This document shows, one piece after another, positions 23,450 to 31,371 of a stretch of 38,744 nucleotides of DNA (within the stretch, counting starts at the first letter, position 1; each line of letters starts with the position of its first letter). Both the position numbers and the translations under genes were made by a program. The notes under the pieces were generated by a model that did no database searches, was not told where the DNA came from, and saw only the letters and a list, made by a program, of their open reading frames with translations. The DNA comes from an uncultured Bacteroidota bacterium (GTDB lineage: Bacteria; Bacteroidota; Bacteroidia; 2-12-FULL-35-15), in NCBI GenBank assembly GCA_903911435.1, contig CAIWDF010000043.1, positions 1-38,744 of the forward strand. Reading direction: 5' to 3'.

Positions 23450-24922
23450 ATGTCATTCAAAGGTTCTAGGTTTTTTATTTTTCTTCCTCTTCTAATGTTT
23501 CCTTTGCTTATCGTTGCTCAAAACAATAGAAAATTGACCGAAGAAGTAGATGTACTTAAAAAGGACGATGCTATGAAACATGCTGTTTTTAGTATTTGTG
23601 TCGCTAATACTTCAAAGGATTCCATCATCTATGAATACAATAGTCAAATGAGTTTAGTTCCAGCAAGTACTATTAAAATAGCAACAACTGGAGCAGCATT
23701 ATCTATTTTAGGAAAAGACTTCCTATTCGAAACAAAAATTCAATACGATGGCTCCTATGATTCCTTGAATGGAATCATTAATGGTAATTTATACATCACA
23801 GGGGGAGGAGACCCAACCTTGGAGTCTGAGTTTTTTAAACGAAAAAAAGATAGCATATCATTAGTTGTTCGTTGGGCTCGCATTCTTCATGCAAAAGGAA
23901 TTAAAAAGATAACAGGAGCTGTGATTGGGGACGCTAGCATTTTCGAAGATAACATGACTCCTGATGAATGGATTTGGGGTGATATGGGTAACTATTATGG
24001 GGCTGGTGCATGTGGATTGTCTTATCACGATAATAAATATTCAATTTTATTCAATTCGGGTGAAGTGGGCACTAAGCCGAGTGTAGCCAAAATCCTACCT
24101 ACTGTGTATGGTTTGCAACTAACCAATAACCTGACTGCGAATGGAACAGATGATAATGCATACATCTACGGTGCACCTTATGATAATTCGCGTTTTGTCA
24201 ATGGTACCATACCTCCCAACCAAACGGAGTATAAGGTGGAAGGTTCTATTCCCGATCCAGCCTTGTTTTGTGCCGAAAAGCTAACACGTGCTCTGAAAAT
24301 AGAAAAGGTAACGATAGGGGAGAAGCCAACAACAGTAAGGGCAATGAAAATGAAAAAATCGTTTTCACAAGCAAAAAAACGTACCATCCATATTCACTAT
24401 TCACCATCGCTTGATACAATTGTGCATTTAACAAATCTTCGAAGCATTAATTTGTTTGCTGAGAGTATGCTGAAATACATGAGTTTTAAGAAATTTGGAA
24501 AGGGTACTGAAGCGGATGGAATAGCCATTATTATGGATTTTTGGAAACATCAAGGCATAGATATTTCGGGTTTGTTTTTAACTGATGGCTGTGGTTTAGC
24601 GCGTGCTAATACCATCACCACTCGCACCCAAACGCAGATGCTACAAGTGATGGCGAAAGATAAAAATTTCAAAGTGTTTTATAATTCATTACCCATAGCA
24701 GGTAAATCAGGTTCTTTGGGAGGATTGTGTGTTGGCTCTTTTGCTGAGAATAATATGCATGCCAAGAGTGGATACATGAATAGGGCGAGAGGCTATTCAG
24801 GATATGTGAGAAACCGAAAAGGAGAATTACTTTGCTTTTCTTTGCTAGCTAACAACTACGATTGTTCGCCAACAGAAATGAAAAAGAAATTAGAAAAACT
24901 TTTGATAGCCATTACCGAATAA
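23450..24922 (+). CDS. dacB: D-alanyl-D-alanine carboxypeptidase/endopeptidase (PBP4 type, peptidase S13)
   Basis: 490 residues with an N-terminal signal peptide (FFIFLPLLMFPLLIVAQ). All three penicillin-binding motifs are present: S73-T-I-K76 (nucleophile and base, LVPASTIKIATTGAAL), S332-I-N334 and K419-S-G (AGKSGSLGG). The large insertion between the first two motifs, typical of the S13 family, contains NGNLYITGGGDPTLES and the SYHDNKYSILFN segment. It trims or cleaves D-Ala cross-links of peptidoglycan in the periplasm. Length and motif order fit the family. No operon partner is evident. Confidence 0.96.
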   Translation: MSFKGSRFFIFLPLLMFPLLIVAQNNRKLTEEVDVLKKDDAMKHAVFSICVANTSKDSIIYEYNSQMSLVPASTIKIATTGAALSILGKDFLFETKIQYDGSYDSLNGIINGNLYITGGGDPTLESEFFKRKKDSISLVVRWARILHAKGIKKITGAVIGDASIFEDNMTPDEWIWGDMGNYYGAGACGLSYHDNKYSILFNSGEVGTKPSVAKILPTVYGLQLTNNLTANGTDDNAYIYGAPYDNSRFVNGTIPPNQTEYKVEGSIPDPALFCAEKLTRALKIEKVTIGEKPTTVRAMKMKKSFSQAKKRTIHIHYSPSLDTIVHLTNLRSINLFAESMLKYMSFKKFGKGTEADGIAIIMDFWKHQGIDISGLFLTDGCGLARANTITTRTQTQMLQVMAKDKNFKVFYNSLPIAGKSGSLGGLCVGSFAENNMHAKSGYMNRARGYSGYVRNRKGELLCFSLLANNYDCSPTEMKKKLEKLLIAITE

Positions 24923-24946
24923 AACGGATTGGTATAAAAGCAAACA

Positions 24947-24974
24947 CCTCTTGCAATTTATCAATCACAAGAGG
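24947..24974. terminator. Possible hairpin between convergent genes
   Basis: CCTCTTG / CAAGAGG with a 14-nt loop, between the stops at 24922 (plus) and 24995 (minus). There is no long U-tract, so function as a terminator is uncertain. Confidence 0.35.
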
Positions 24975-24994
24975 CGTATTCAACATCTATTTCA

Positions 24995-25375
24995 CTAAAA
25001 AGGTAAATCGTCTTCCATTGAAGAGGAAGCCAATGGCTCAATAGGAGTAGGAGCACTACTTGAACTAGCTTCAGCCGAAGAATTTGATTTATTACTTGCA
25101 CCACCACCTTCTATTCGCCAAGCTTCAAGTGAATTAAAATGTTTTAACTCGCCTTGAGGGCTGGTCCATTCTCTTCCACGTAAATTAAAATGCACCTTTA
25201 TCTCGCTACCAACTTGATATGCATCGAGCAAACTACATTTATCTTGTGTCAATTGAAAAGAAATGTGTTGAGGATATTGCGATGAATTATCCGTGATTAC
25301 AAATTCTCTTTTTGTAAACTTATCTGAAACTCTTACTGTTTCACCTTTTACTTTTAGTACTCCTGTTACATCCAT
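24995..25375 (-). CDS. DUF3127 protein (OB-like) with SSB-type acidic tail
   Basis: 126 residues. Residues 1-90 match DUF3127, a small beta-barrel family common in Bacteroidota (MDVTGVLKVKGETVRVSDKFTKREFVITD; QHISFQLTQDKCSLLD; GSEIKVHFNLRGREWTS; FNSLEAWRIE). A Ser/Ala/Pro-rich linker follows, and the protein ends in MEDDLPF. This is nearly identical in type to the C-terminal tip of single-stranded DNA-binding proteins (DDDIPF), which docks DNA-repair and replication enzymes. A nucleic-acid-binding role is therefore plausible. It is cytoplasmic, and its start follows the flavin reductase stop by 37 nt in the same direction. Confidence 0.9.
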   Translation of the reverse strand: MDVTGVLKVKGETVRVSDKFTKREFVITDNSSQYPQHISFQLTQDKCSLLDAYQVGSEIKVHFNLRGREWTSPQGELKHFNSLEAWRIEGGGASNKSNSSAEASSSSAPTPIEPLASSSMEDDLPF

Positions 25376-25412
25376 TGTGCTTATTTTTTATTATTGTTTT
25401 ATTGTTTGTAAA

Positions 25413-26309
25413 TTATTCTCCACTTGATAATAGTACTTTCCAGGCTTCTTCCACTTTATTATTTTCCAACAATCCTTTTGCCAAATGATGCAAATGTTCG
25501 TGAAGCTTTTCACTACTTGTTCCATACATTTCGAAGGCTTCGTTGATGGCACCAGAGTTTCGATAAGCTATTATTTCATTGGCATTTGGTAACTTTTCAA
25601 TATTTCCCAATTGTCCCAGATTATTACCTGTTAATACTTTCGAGGTGCGAATATAAGCAGGAATTTTGTCAACACCAATTCCTAAATTCTGAATTGGTTT
25701 GGTTACTTCAAAAAGAGAATTGCCATTGGCCCTGTTGTACCAATTGCCACCCATTCTTCCCACTAAGTCTATTTTATGTGGATCAATATGATTGTTCTTG
25801 TCAAGAATGCTTTTATCAATATGCATCAACACCACCTCGCAGATGACCAGATTGCCTGCACCACCTTCAGTTCCTAGTTCAATTATATCTTTCACGATAC
25901 ATTCGAGTTGAACGGGAGATTCTTTCACTCTAAAAGGGCGAATCAATTCGGAAGGAATGGAAGTAAATCCTGCTTTTTCAAATTCGTTCACTCCTTTAGC
26001 ATATTCGGTACTAGCCAGCGATACCTGCTGAACCATGTCGTAATTCACAATGTTGATGACCACTTCACCCACCTCTTTTACATTATCAAGTGTGTTTTTA
26101 GTCTGTCCAGTACGCCCACTTCGTGCAGGTGAAAAAACAGCAATAGGAGGCTTGGCACTGAATACATTGAAAAAACTAAAAGGAGCTAAATTGGGATTGC
26201 CAGCAGCATCAATTGTACTTGCAAAAGCTATTGGCCTTGGAGCTACTGCACCAAGTAAATAGCTATGGAAATCGGATGTTTTAACCTCTTTCGGATTAAC
26301 GGTTAACAT
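25413..26309 (-). CDS. Flavin reductase family protein (FMN-binding split barrel)
   Basis: 298 residues. The N-terminal ~200 residues have the flavin-reductase signature: YLLGAVAPRPIAFASTIDAAGNPNLAPFSFFNVFSAKPP, then NTLDNVKEVGEVVINIVNYDM, SPVQLECIVKD and GNLVICEVVLMHID. The C-terminal ~70 residues form an extra helical segment (IIAYRNSGAINEAFEMYG...LHEHLHHLAKGLLENNKVEEAWKVLL). The protein binds FMN and probably reduces or transfers it in the cytoplasm; the physiological partner is not evident. It heads a two-gene unit with the DUF3127 gene. Confidence 0.92.
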   Translation of the reverse strand: MLTVNPKEVKTSDFHSYLLGAVAPRPIAFASTIDAAGNPNLAPFSFFNVFSAKPPIAVFSPARSGRTGQTKNTLDNVKEVGEVVINIVNYDMVQQVSLASTEYAKGVNEFEKAGFTSIPSELIRPFRVKESPVQLECIVKDIIELGTEGGAGNLVICEVVLMHIDKSILDKNNHIDPHKIDLVGRMGGNWYNRANGNSLFEVTKPIQNLGIGVDKIPAYIRTSKVLTGNNLGQLGNIEKLPNANEIIAYRNSGAINEAFEMYGTSSEKLHEHLHHLAKGLLENNKVEEAWKVLLSSGE

Positions 26310-26334
26310 GGTTTGATTTGTTTAAATAATAGCA

Positions 26335-26342
26335 CAAAAGTA
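26335..26342 (-). promoter_or_regulatory. Candidate -7 element (TACTTTTG) for the flavin reductase gene
   Basis: Exact TAnnTTTG match on the minus strand 25 nt before ATG 26309; no -33 box at the usual spacing. Confidence 0.5.
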
Positions 26343-26438
26343 AGGAATCTATTTTGAAGAAATGGGATAAAAATCAACTTCGTTTTTAACTAAATCAGAT
26401 TCAACGAATCGAATGGGTAGACGAAAACGGTCAGCTAA

Positions 26439-27014
26439 TTATTTTCGAAAGATTTTTATTTCTCCATTCATATTCACTTTGATGATGGAAGAAGGGCGGG
26501 TATTATTGGTTTCGTCTTGTCGCCAATTGACAGCATAATCAACCTTTTCGATAATGGATTTAGTGATTTCTGAAAACGAAGAAGGCGATGGCTCGCCACT
26601 AATATTGGCTGATGTAGATACAATGGGTTTACCGAATTTATGAATTAAGTCTCTGCAAAAATCATCTTTCACAATTCGTATTCCAACACTTCCATCAGCA
26701 GCTATTATACTATCTGCCAAGCCACGTCCTTCGGGATAAATAATGGTAATAGGGTGGTCTGCCGCTTCTATCAAATCCCATGCTACTGCAGGAACTTCTT
26801 TTACATACCTATTCAACATTTTTTCATCACAGACAAGCACCACCATACTTTTGTATTCTGCTCGTTGTTTTATTTTGAATAGCTTGGCTACAGCATCTTT
26901 GTTACGTGCATCGCATCCAAGTCCCCAAACAGTATCAGTAGGGTAAAGTAATATTCCTCCTTTGTGCAAAACAGCAAGCGATTTTTTTAGTTCTTCCTCC
27001 ATTTTACTTATCAT
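26439..27014 (-). CDS. L-threonylcarbamoyladenylate synthase (Sua5/YrdC/TsaC family)
   Basis: 191 residues. YrdC-domain motifs: GGILLYPTDTVWGLGCDA, KLFKIKQRAEYKSMVVLV, HPITIIYPEGRGLAD, GSVGIRIVKDDFCRDLIHKFGKPIVSTSANISG. The enzyme makes threonylcarbamoyl-AMP from Thr, bicarbonate and ATP, the first step to the t6A modification at position 37 of tRNAs decoding ANN codons. It is cytoplasmic. It is the short form, without a C-terminal Sua5 domain. ATG 27014 and ATG 27002 are both possible; a -7 box 21 nt upstream suits the first. Confidence 0.95.
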   Translation of the reverse strand: MISKMEEELKKSLAVLHKGGILLYPTDTVWGLGCDARNKDAVAKLFKIKQRAEYKSMVVLVCDEKMLNRYVKEVPAVAWDLIEAADHPITIIYPEGRGLADSIIAADGSVGIRIVKDDFCRDLIHKFGKPIVSTSANISGEPSPSSFSEITKSIIEKVDYAVNWRQDETNNTRPSSIIKVNMNGEIKIFRK

Positions 27015-27034
27015 TTTGATGATTGGTGTGAGTA

Positions 27035-27042
27035 CAAAACTA
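27035..27042 (-). promoter_or_regulatory. Candidate -7 element (TAGTTTTG) for the threonylcarbamoyladenylate synthase gene
   Basis: Exact TAnnTTTG match on the minus strand between the glycosyltransferase stop and ATG 27014. Confidence 0.45.
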
Positions 27043-27065
27043 CAAATCTAAACCATACCATGTAC

Positions 27066-28055
27066 CTAGTTTTTTAAACTTAATACATCTTTAATATCAA
27101 TTCCGAACCCACATTTGAAATGACCTTTTGGACAAGCCTTAAAACCATGTAATCCGCAGGGACGGCAATCTAATTTTTCTTTTGTTTCCACAACGCGCGA
27201 AACATCACTCAATGGTCCGAAACCAAATTGAGGAATGGTGGAGCAGAAAATGGCGGTGGTAGCGGCATTCATGGCCGATGCGAGGTGCATGGGTGCCGAA
27301 TCGTTTACATAATTCATCTCAGCATCCTTCATCAAGGCTGCTGATTCTAGAAAATTCAATTTCCCTGCAAGGTTCACACAGTTTGTGGATTTTGATTTTT
27401 CGGCATTGCTGATAATCCAATTGCAAGCCGATTCATCACTGGGAGCACCTAGAAGATAGATGGTAGTTGCTGGAGTTGTATTAATAAGTTCCACCCATTT
27501 TTCTTTCGGAAACTGCTTGGTGAACCACACAGAGGTGGGTGCCATGCAGATATAGGGCTTGGTTTTAAAGCTTTGTGTCGATTCGTAATCTTTGACCGAA
27601 GGGTGGAGTTTTGGTTTCGAAGCCTTGTTGTCAGTAAGTGCTTGAATCAATTCGTTGTTGCGTTCCACTTCGTGTTTTCCCGAACCGAGATCATGTTTTA
27701 TGGTTTTGGTATATAAAAAGGAAAGCGGATTCTTATCGAATCCTATTCTGTTTTTTGCTCCTGAATATCCAGCAATGATGCCTGAACTAGCAAAACGATG
27801 AAGATTAAAAACCGAATCGTAACGAGTGGCTCGTACTTTACGAGCAATGGAAAATAAGTTCTTTAGTTTGTTTTGTTTCTTGTCCCAGACAATTACCTCG
27901 CGAATGAATGGATGATTTTTCAGAAGTCCTTCGTTTCCTTTTCTAACGATGATATCAATCGAAGCTTCGGGATGATGTTCGTGCAGCTTTTCGAGGACGG
28001 CAGTAGCCAATATGACATCTCCAATAAAAGCAGTTTGAATAACGAGGAATTTCAA
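27066..28055 (-). CDS. Glycosyltransferase family 9 (heptosyltransferase-like)
   Basis: 329 residues with a GT-B fold. N-terminal KFLVIQTAFIGDVILATAVLEKL is the family start and VVETKEKLDCRPC...ACPKGHFKCG the Cys-rich C-terminal signature; in between are YICMAPTSVWFTKQFPKEKW and YVNDSAPMHLASAMNA (nucleotide-sugar site). It probably adds a heptose or related sugar to LPS core on the cytoplasmic face. Its start codon is TTG: the conserved N-terminus begins exactly there and no ATG is available upstream. It starts 6 nt after the SIMPL gene stop, in a dapD-SIMPL-GT9 operon. Confidence 0.93.
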   Translation of the reverse strand: MKFLVIQTAFIGDVILATAVLEKLHEHHPEASIDIIVRKGNEGLLKNHPFIREVIVWDKKQNKLKNLFSIARKVRATRYDSVFNLHRFASSGIIAGYSGAKNRIGFDKNPLSFLYTKTIKHDLGSGKHEVERNNELIQALTDNKASKPKLHPSVKDYESTQSFKTKPYICMAPTSVWFTKQFPKEKWVELINTTPATTIYLLGAPSDESACNWIISNAEKSKSTNCVNLAGKLNFLESAALMKDAEMNYVNDSAPMHLASAMNAATTAIFCSTIPQFGFGPLSDVSRVVETKEKLDCRPCGLHGFKACPKGHFKCGFGIDIKDVLSLKN

Positions 28056-28061
28056 AGGCCC

Positions 28062-28790
28062 TTAGTTTATCGCGAAATCAAGTCTCACGGTGATGGTAGC
28101 GGTTTTGTTCTTCGAAGTAGTGTTGAACGTTCCTCCCCAGCTATAATCATCTGAAGAGTTTTGTCCTGTAATTTGAAAAATGCCCATATCGGCAGATGAT
28201 AATCGATCTATTTTACCTCCTGCATTTTCGGCAATGTTCTCGGCTCTGGTGCGAGCATCTTTGGTGGCCGAAGCAAGCATTTCAATTTTCAAATCGGCAA
28301 GTTTGGTATAATAATATCGTGGGGCATCTGAATAAAACTCAACTCCTTTGTCAATCAACTCGGTTACTTCGCGCGATACTAGTTCTACTTTGTTCACACT
28401 TTTCGATTCTATTTCCACACGCTGTGTAAGGGTGAATCCTGTGAACACGTTGGTTTCGGAACGGTCGTTGTTTTTTACTCTATCGAACTCTTTTTTAATG
28501 GAAACTGCACTAAACACAATTTCCTTTTCGGCAATTCCTTTGCTGGTGAGGTAATGTTTAATAGCCGCCATGTCTTCTTTCAGTTTTTCGAAAGCATCTT
28601 TGGTAGTCATTTCTTTGCGTTGAAACGAACCGCTCCACACAATTAAATCGGATTCGAAATCGCGAGAAGCCATACCCGTAACGTTTATCGAATTATGGGT
28701 GAGGTGCGATTTTTTCCATGCCGAGCCAAGTATATTTGTGCTGATTATAATGGCTAAACCAATGACAATGGGAGCAATGCTGTTTTTCAT
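28062..28790 (-). CDS. SIMPL domain protein (DUF541)
   Basis: 242 residues. An N-terminal hydrophobic signal/anchor (IAPIVIGLAIIISTNILGSAW) is followed by the SIMPL fold: NSINVTGMASRDFESDLIVWSGSFQRK, DAFEKLKEDMAAIKHYLTSKGIAEKEIVFSAVSI, GFTLTQRVEIES and ATKDARTRAENIAENAGGKIDRL, ending in TATITVRLDF. Family members are periplasmic or surface-attached and of uncertain function (BP26/YggE relatives). It lies 36 nt behind dapD and 6 nt before the glycosyltransferase gene; the grouping may be transcriptional convenience, not a pathway. Confidence 0.92.
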   Translation of the reverse strand: MKNSIAPIVIGLAIIISTNILGSAWKKSHLTHNSINVTGMASRDFESDLIVWSGSFQRKEMTTKDAFEKLKEDMAAIKHYLTSKGIAEKEIVFSAVSIKKEFDRVKNNDRSETNVFTGFTLTQRVEIESKSVNKVELVSREVTELIDKGVEFYSDAPRYYYTKLADLKIEMLASATKDARTRAENIAENAGGKIDRLSSADMGIFQITGQNSSDDYSWGGTFNTTSKNKTATITVRLDFAIN

Positions 28791-28826
28791 TTATATTTTT
28801 GTTTGATAATGAATAATCGCTATTGA

Positions 28827-29633
28827 TTATACCGCCACATCGTACTCGCGGAGCACAGTATTGAGCGATGTTTTTAAATCGGTACTTTCTTTTCGTTGAC
28901 CGATGATGAGTGCACAAGGCACCTGAAAATCGCCTGCCGAAAACTTTTTGTTGTACGAACCAGGAATAACTACCGAACGAGCTGGCACAATGCCTTTGTA
29001 TTCTTTAGGCTCTTTACCCGTAACATCAATTATTTTGGTCGATTTGGTAAGTACCACATTGGCACCCAATACGGCTTCTTTCTGAACCCTTACACCTTCT
29101 ACCACTATGCAACGCGAACCAATAAAACATCCATCTTCGATAATAACAGGTGAAGCCTGAACAGGTTCGAGTACCCCTCCAATACCCACCCCACCACTCA
29201 AATGCACATCTTTACCTATTTGTGCACACGAGCCCACTGTGGCCCACGTATCCACCATGGTTCCACTGTCTACATAAGCTCCTATGTTCACATAACTAGG
29301 CATCATAATTACCCCTTTAGCAAGGTAAGCTCCATAACGAGCTACTGCATTGGGTACCACACGCACCCCAATGGCGGCATAGTTGGTTTTAAGTTTCATT
29401 TTATCGTGAAATTCAAAAATACCCACTTTCGTGGTTTCCATTTTCTGAATTGGGAAATACAATATCACTGCTTTTTTAACCCAATCGTTCACTACCCATT
29501 TATCTCCTTTTGGCTCGGCTACACGCAATATACCCATATCGAGCAAGGCAATCACCTCCAAGATGGTATTCTTGGTGGATTCGTCTTTTAATAATTTCCT
29601 GTTCTCCCAGGCTGCTTCAATAATCTTTTGCAT
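28827..29633 (-). CDS. dapD: 2,3,4,5-tetrahydropyridine-2,6-dicarboxylate N-succinyltransferase
   Basis: 268 residues from ATG 29633 (MQKIIEAAWENRKLL). The frame extends to a TTG at 29657, but that would coincide with the -7 box TATCTTTG. The left-handed beta-helix repeats are clear (VMMPSYVNIGAYVDSGTMVDTWATVGSCAQIGKDVHLSGGVGIGGVLEP), with PVIIEDGCFIGSRCIVVEGV and a C-terminal ALIIGQRKESTDLKTSLNTVLREYDV. It succinylates tetrahydrodipicolinate in lysine and meso-diaminopimelate synthesis, feeding peptidoglycan. It is cytoplasmic and trimeric by family. Confidence 0.97.
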   Translation of the reverse strand: MQKIIEAAWENRKLLKDESTKNTILEVIALLDMGILRVAEPKGDKWVVNDWVKKAVILYFPIQKMETTKVGIFEFHDKMKLKTNYAAIGVRVVPNAVARYGAYLAKGVIMMPSYVNIGAYVDSGTMVDTWATVGSCAQIGKDVHLSGGVGIGGVLEPVQASPVIIEDGCFIGSRCIVVEGVRVQKEAVLGANVVLTKSTKIIDVTGKEPKEYKGIVPARSVVIPGSYNKKFSAGDFQVPCALIIGQRKESTDLKTSLNTVLREYDVAV

Positions 29634-29654
29634 TCTTGTAAAATTTTTCGCCTG

Positions 29655-29662
29655 CAAAGATA
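29655..29662 (-). promoter_or_regulatory. Candidate -7 element (TATCTTTG) for the dapD operon
   Basis: Exact TAnnTTTG match 22 nt before ATG 29633 on the minus strand; it overlaps the alternative TTG start and so argues against it. Confidence 0.5.
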
Positions 29663-29724
29663 TTCAAATTTTAGCTTCCATCATTTGGTTTGCACAAAGG
29701 ATTTATTAGCCGAACTATTTTTAT

Positions 29725-29732
29725 TACTTTTG
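29725..29732 (+). promoter_or_regulatory. Candidate -7 element (TACTTTTG) for ruvX, adjacent to the start codon
   Basis: Exact TAnnTTTG match with only four bases (CGCC) between it and ATG 29737. If used, transcription would begin at or next to the A of ATG (leaderless or nearly so). Confidence 0.5.
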
Positions 29733-29736
29733 CGCC

Positions 29737-30153
29737 ATGGCAAGGTTAATGGCAATTGATTATGGTACCAAGCGGGTAGGCATTGCTGTTTCCGATTCGA
29801 TGCAGATAATAGCTACCGGGTTGACCACCGTTCACTCGAAAGATGTGATTGAGTTTTTGAAAAAGTACATGGAGAAAGAGGAAGTGGCCTGCATAGTGGT
29901 GGGCGAACCCAAGCAATTGAATAATTTGCCTTCGGAATCGGCTGCTGTTATCGACTCCTTTGTGAAACATCTAAAACGTACATTCCCTACTATCAAAGTG
30001 GAAAGGATGGACGAACGGTTCACTTCGAAAATGGCTTTTCAAACCATGATTGATAGTGGATTGAAAAAGAAAGACCGGCAGAACAAAGCATTGGTAGACG
30101 AAATAAGTGCTACCATTATTTTGCAAAGCTATATGACCAGAACCAATTATTAA
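29737..30153 (+). CDS. ruvX: RuvX/YqgF family Holliday junction resolvase-like nuclease
   Basis: 138 residues, RNase H-like fold: MAIDYGTKRVGIAVSD with the first catalytic Asp, VACIVVGEPKQLNN with the acidic strand, ERMDERFTSKMAFQ, and the final acidic residue in ALVDEISATIILQSYM. The family is linked to 16S rRNA 5'-end maturation and junction resolution; which applies here cannot be told from sequence. It is divergent from dapD and heads a ruvX-def-lipoprotein unit (35 nt to def). The start at 29737 matches the usual family N-terminus (MARLMAIDYG). Confidence 0.95.
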   Translation: MARLMAIDYGTKRVGIAVSDSMQIIATGLTTVHSKDVIEFLKKYMEKEEVACIVVGEPKQLNNLPSESAAVIDSFVKHLKRTFPTIKVERMDERFTSKMAFQTMIDSGLKKKDRQNKALVDEISATIILQSYMTRTNY

Positions 30154-30188
30154 ACAGTAGTTAAATTTAATTTTTTTTTACAAATAGT

Positions 30189-30788
30189 ATGATATTACCA
30201 GTTATTGCTTACGGAGACCCAGTGTTGCGTAAGGTTGGAGTTGAAATCACAAAAGATTATCCCGGGCTAACAGAAACCATAGCCAATATGTTCGATACTA
30301 TGCACAATGCTTTGGGTGTGGGCTTAGCGGCTCCACAAATAGGCAAGGCCATTCGTTTGTTTTTGGTGGATACCAAACCTTTTTCGGAGCGTGCCGAAGA
30401 TGATGATGAGGAAGATGAGTTTACACCCGAAGAGCGTGCCCAATTGGCTGATTTCAAACGTGTGTTCATCAACTCCAAGATAGTGGAAGAAGAAGGGAAG
30501 GAGTGGAGCTATAACGAAGGTTGCTTGAGCATTCCGAAAATACGAGAAGACGTGATGCGTAAACCTAAAATCCGAATTCAATATTACGATGAGCACTTTA
30601 AGTTTCATGACGAAACCTTCGAAGGCCTCATAGCTAGAGTGATACAACACGAACACGACCATATAGAAGGAAAATTGTTTACCGACAAAATAAGTCCACT
30701 GCGCAGACGATTGCTGCAAGGCCGACTTACCGACATCACCAAAGGGAAAGTGAAAATAGGGTATAAAATGAAATTCCCGAATGCTTAA
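30189..30788 (+). CDS. def: Peptide deformylase
   Basis: 199 residues with the three deformylase motifs: GVGLAAPQIG, EGCLSIP (metal-ligand Cys) and QHEHDHIEGKLF (HExxH metal ligands and catalytic Glu). A charged insert (RAEDDDEEDEFTPEERAQLAD) lies between motifs 1 and 2, as is common in Bacteroidota deformylases. It removes the formyl group from nascent N-terminal Met at the ribosome. It is essential in most bacteria. Confidence 0.97.
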   Translation: MILPVIAYGDPVLRKVGVEITKDYPGLTETIANMFDTMHNALGVGLAAPQIGKAIRLFLVDTKPFSERAEDDDEEDEFTPEERAQLADFKRVFINSKIVEEEGKEWSYNEGCLSIPKIREDVMRKPKIRIQYYDEHFKFHDETFEGLIARVIQHEHDHIEGKLFTDKISPLRRRLLQGRLTDITKGKVKIGYKMKFPNA

Positions 30789-30810
30789 TCATCAACTGGT
30801 ATTGAAACCC

Positions 30811-31368
30811 ATGAAAAGAATTGCTTTTGTATCCATCATTGGCTTAGTGGCCTTGTTGGCATCGTGTGGCACCGACACTGCACCCAAAAAAGAGGGTGGA
30901 ATAACCAAAGATTCGGTACGCAAAATGTCGATTGCGCACATTAAAAAGCTAGAAGGTGAAATGCACCAAACCATGGAGCTAAACAATGTAACCGCTGGAC
31001 TTGCCCTAACGGCTTATACCGAGTTTGCAAACCTTTTTCCTGACGATTCGTTATCGGCCGATTTTCTGTTCAAAGCAGGCGAGGTGGCTACTGCCATTAA
31101 ACAATATCCTCAAGCACTGTCGTATTACAAAAATATTACCGACAAGTATCCAACTTACAAAAACTATGTGATGAGCCTTTATTTACAAGGCTTTTTGCAA
31201 GACAACTATTTGAACGCTGACGACAAGGCAAAAGAAATTTATACCCAAGTGCTCGAAAAATACCCGACTTCAACCTTTGCCAACGATGCCAAGGCAGCTA
31301 TCCAAAACCTTGGAAAGTCGGATGAACAATTGATAAAAGAATTTAAAAAGAAAAACGGGCAGAAATAA
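30811..31368 (+). CDS. Tetratricopeptide-type lipoprotein
   Basis: 185 residues from ATG 30811, which puts a proper lipoprotein signal at the start (MKRIAFVSIIGLVALLASCG, lipobox Cys19). An ATG at 30781 overlaps the def stop but would add ten residues before the signal. The mature part shows TPR-like helices: TAYTEFANLFPDDSLSADFLFKAGEVATAIKQYPQALSYYKNITDKYPTY and DDKAKEIYTQVLEKYPTSTFANDAKAAIQ. It is probably periplasmic, a protein-interaction or envelope-assembly factor resembling BamD/CpoB-type TPR proteins. It follows def by 22 nt. Confidence 0.9.
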   Translation: MKRIAFVSIIGLVALLASCGTDTAPKKEGGITKDSVRKMSIAHIKKLEGEMHQTMELNNVTAGLALTAYTEFANLFPDDSLSADFLFKAGEVATAIKQYPQALSYYKNITDKYPTYKNYVMSLYLQGFLQDNYLNADDKAKEIYTQVLEKYPTSTFANDAKAAIQNLGKSDEQLIKEFKKKNGQK

Positions 31369-31371
31369 TCC

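Noticed and set aside
29202-29591. 129-aa plus-strand frame opposite dapD
   Set aside because: Antisense shadow of a strongly conserved gene; the translation is His/Tyr/Phe-rich without family features.
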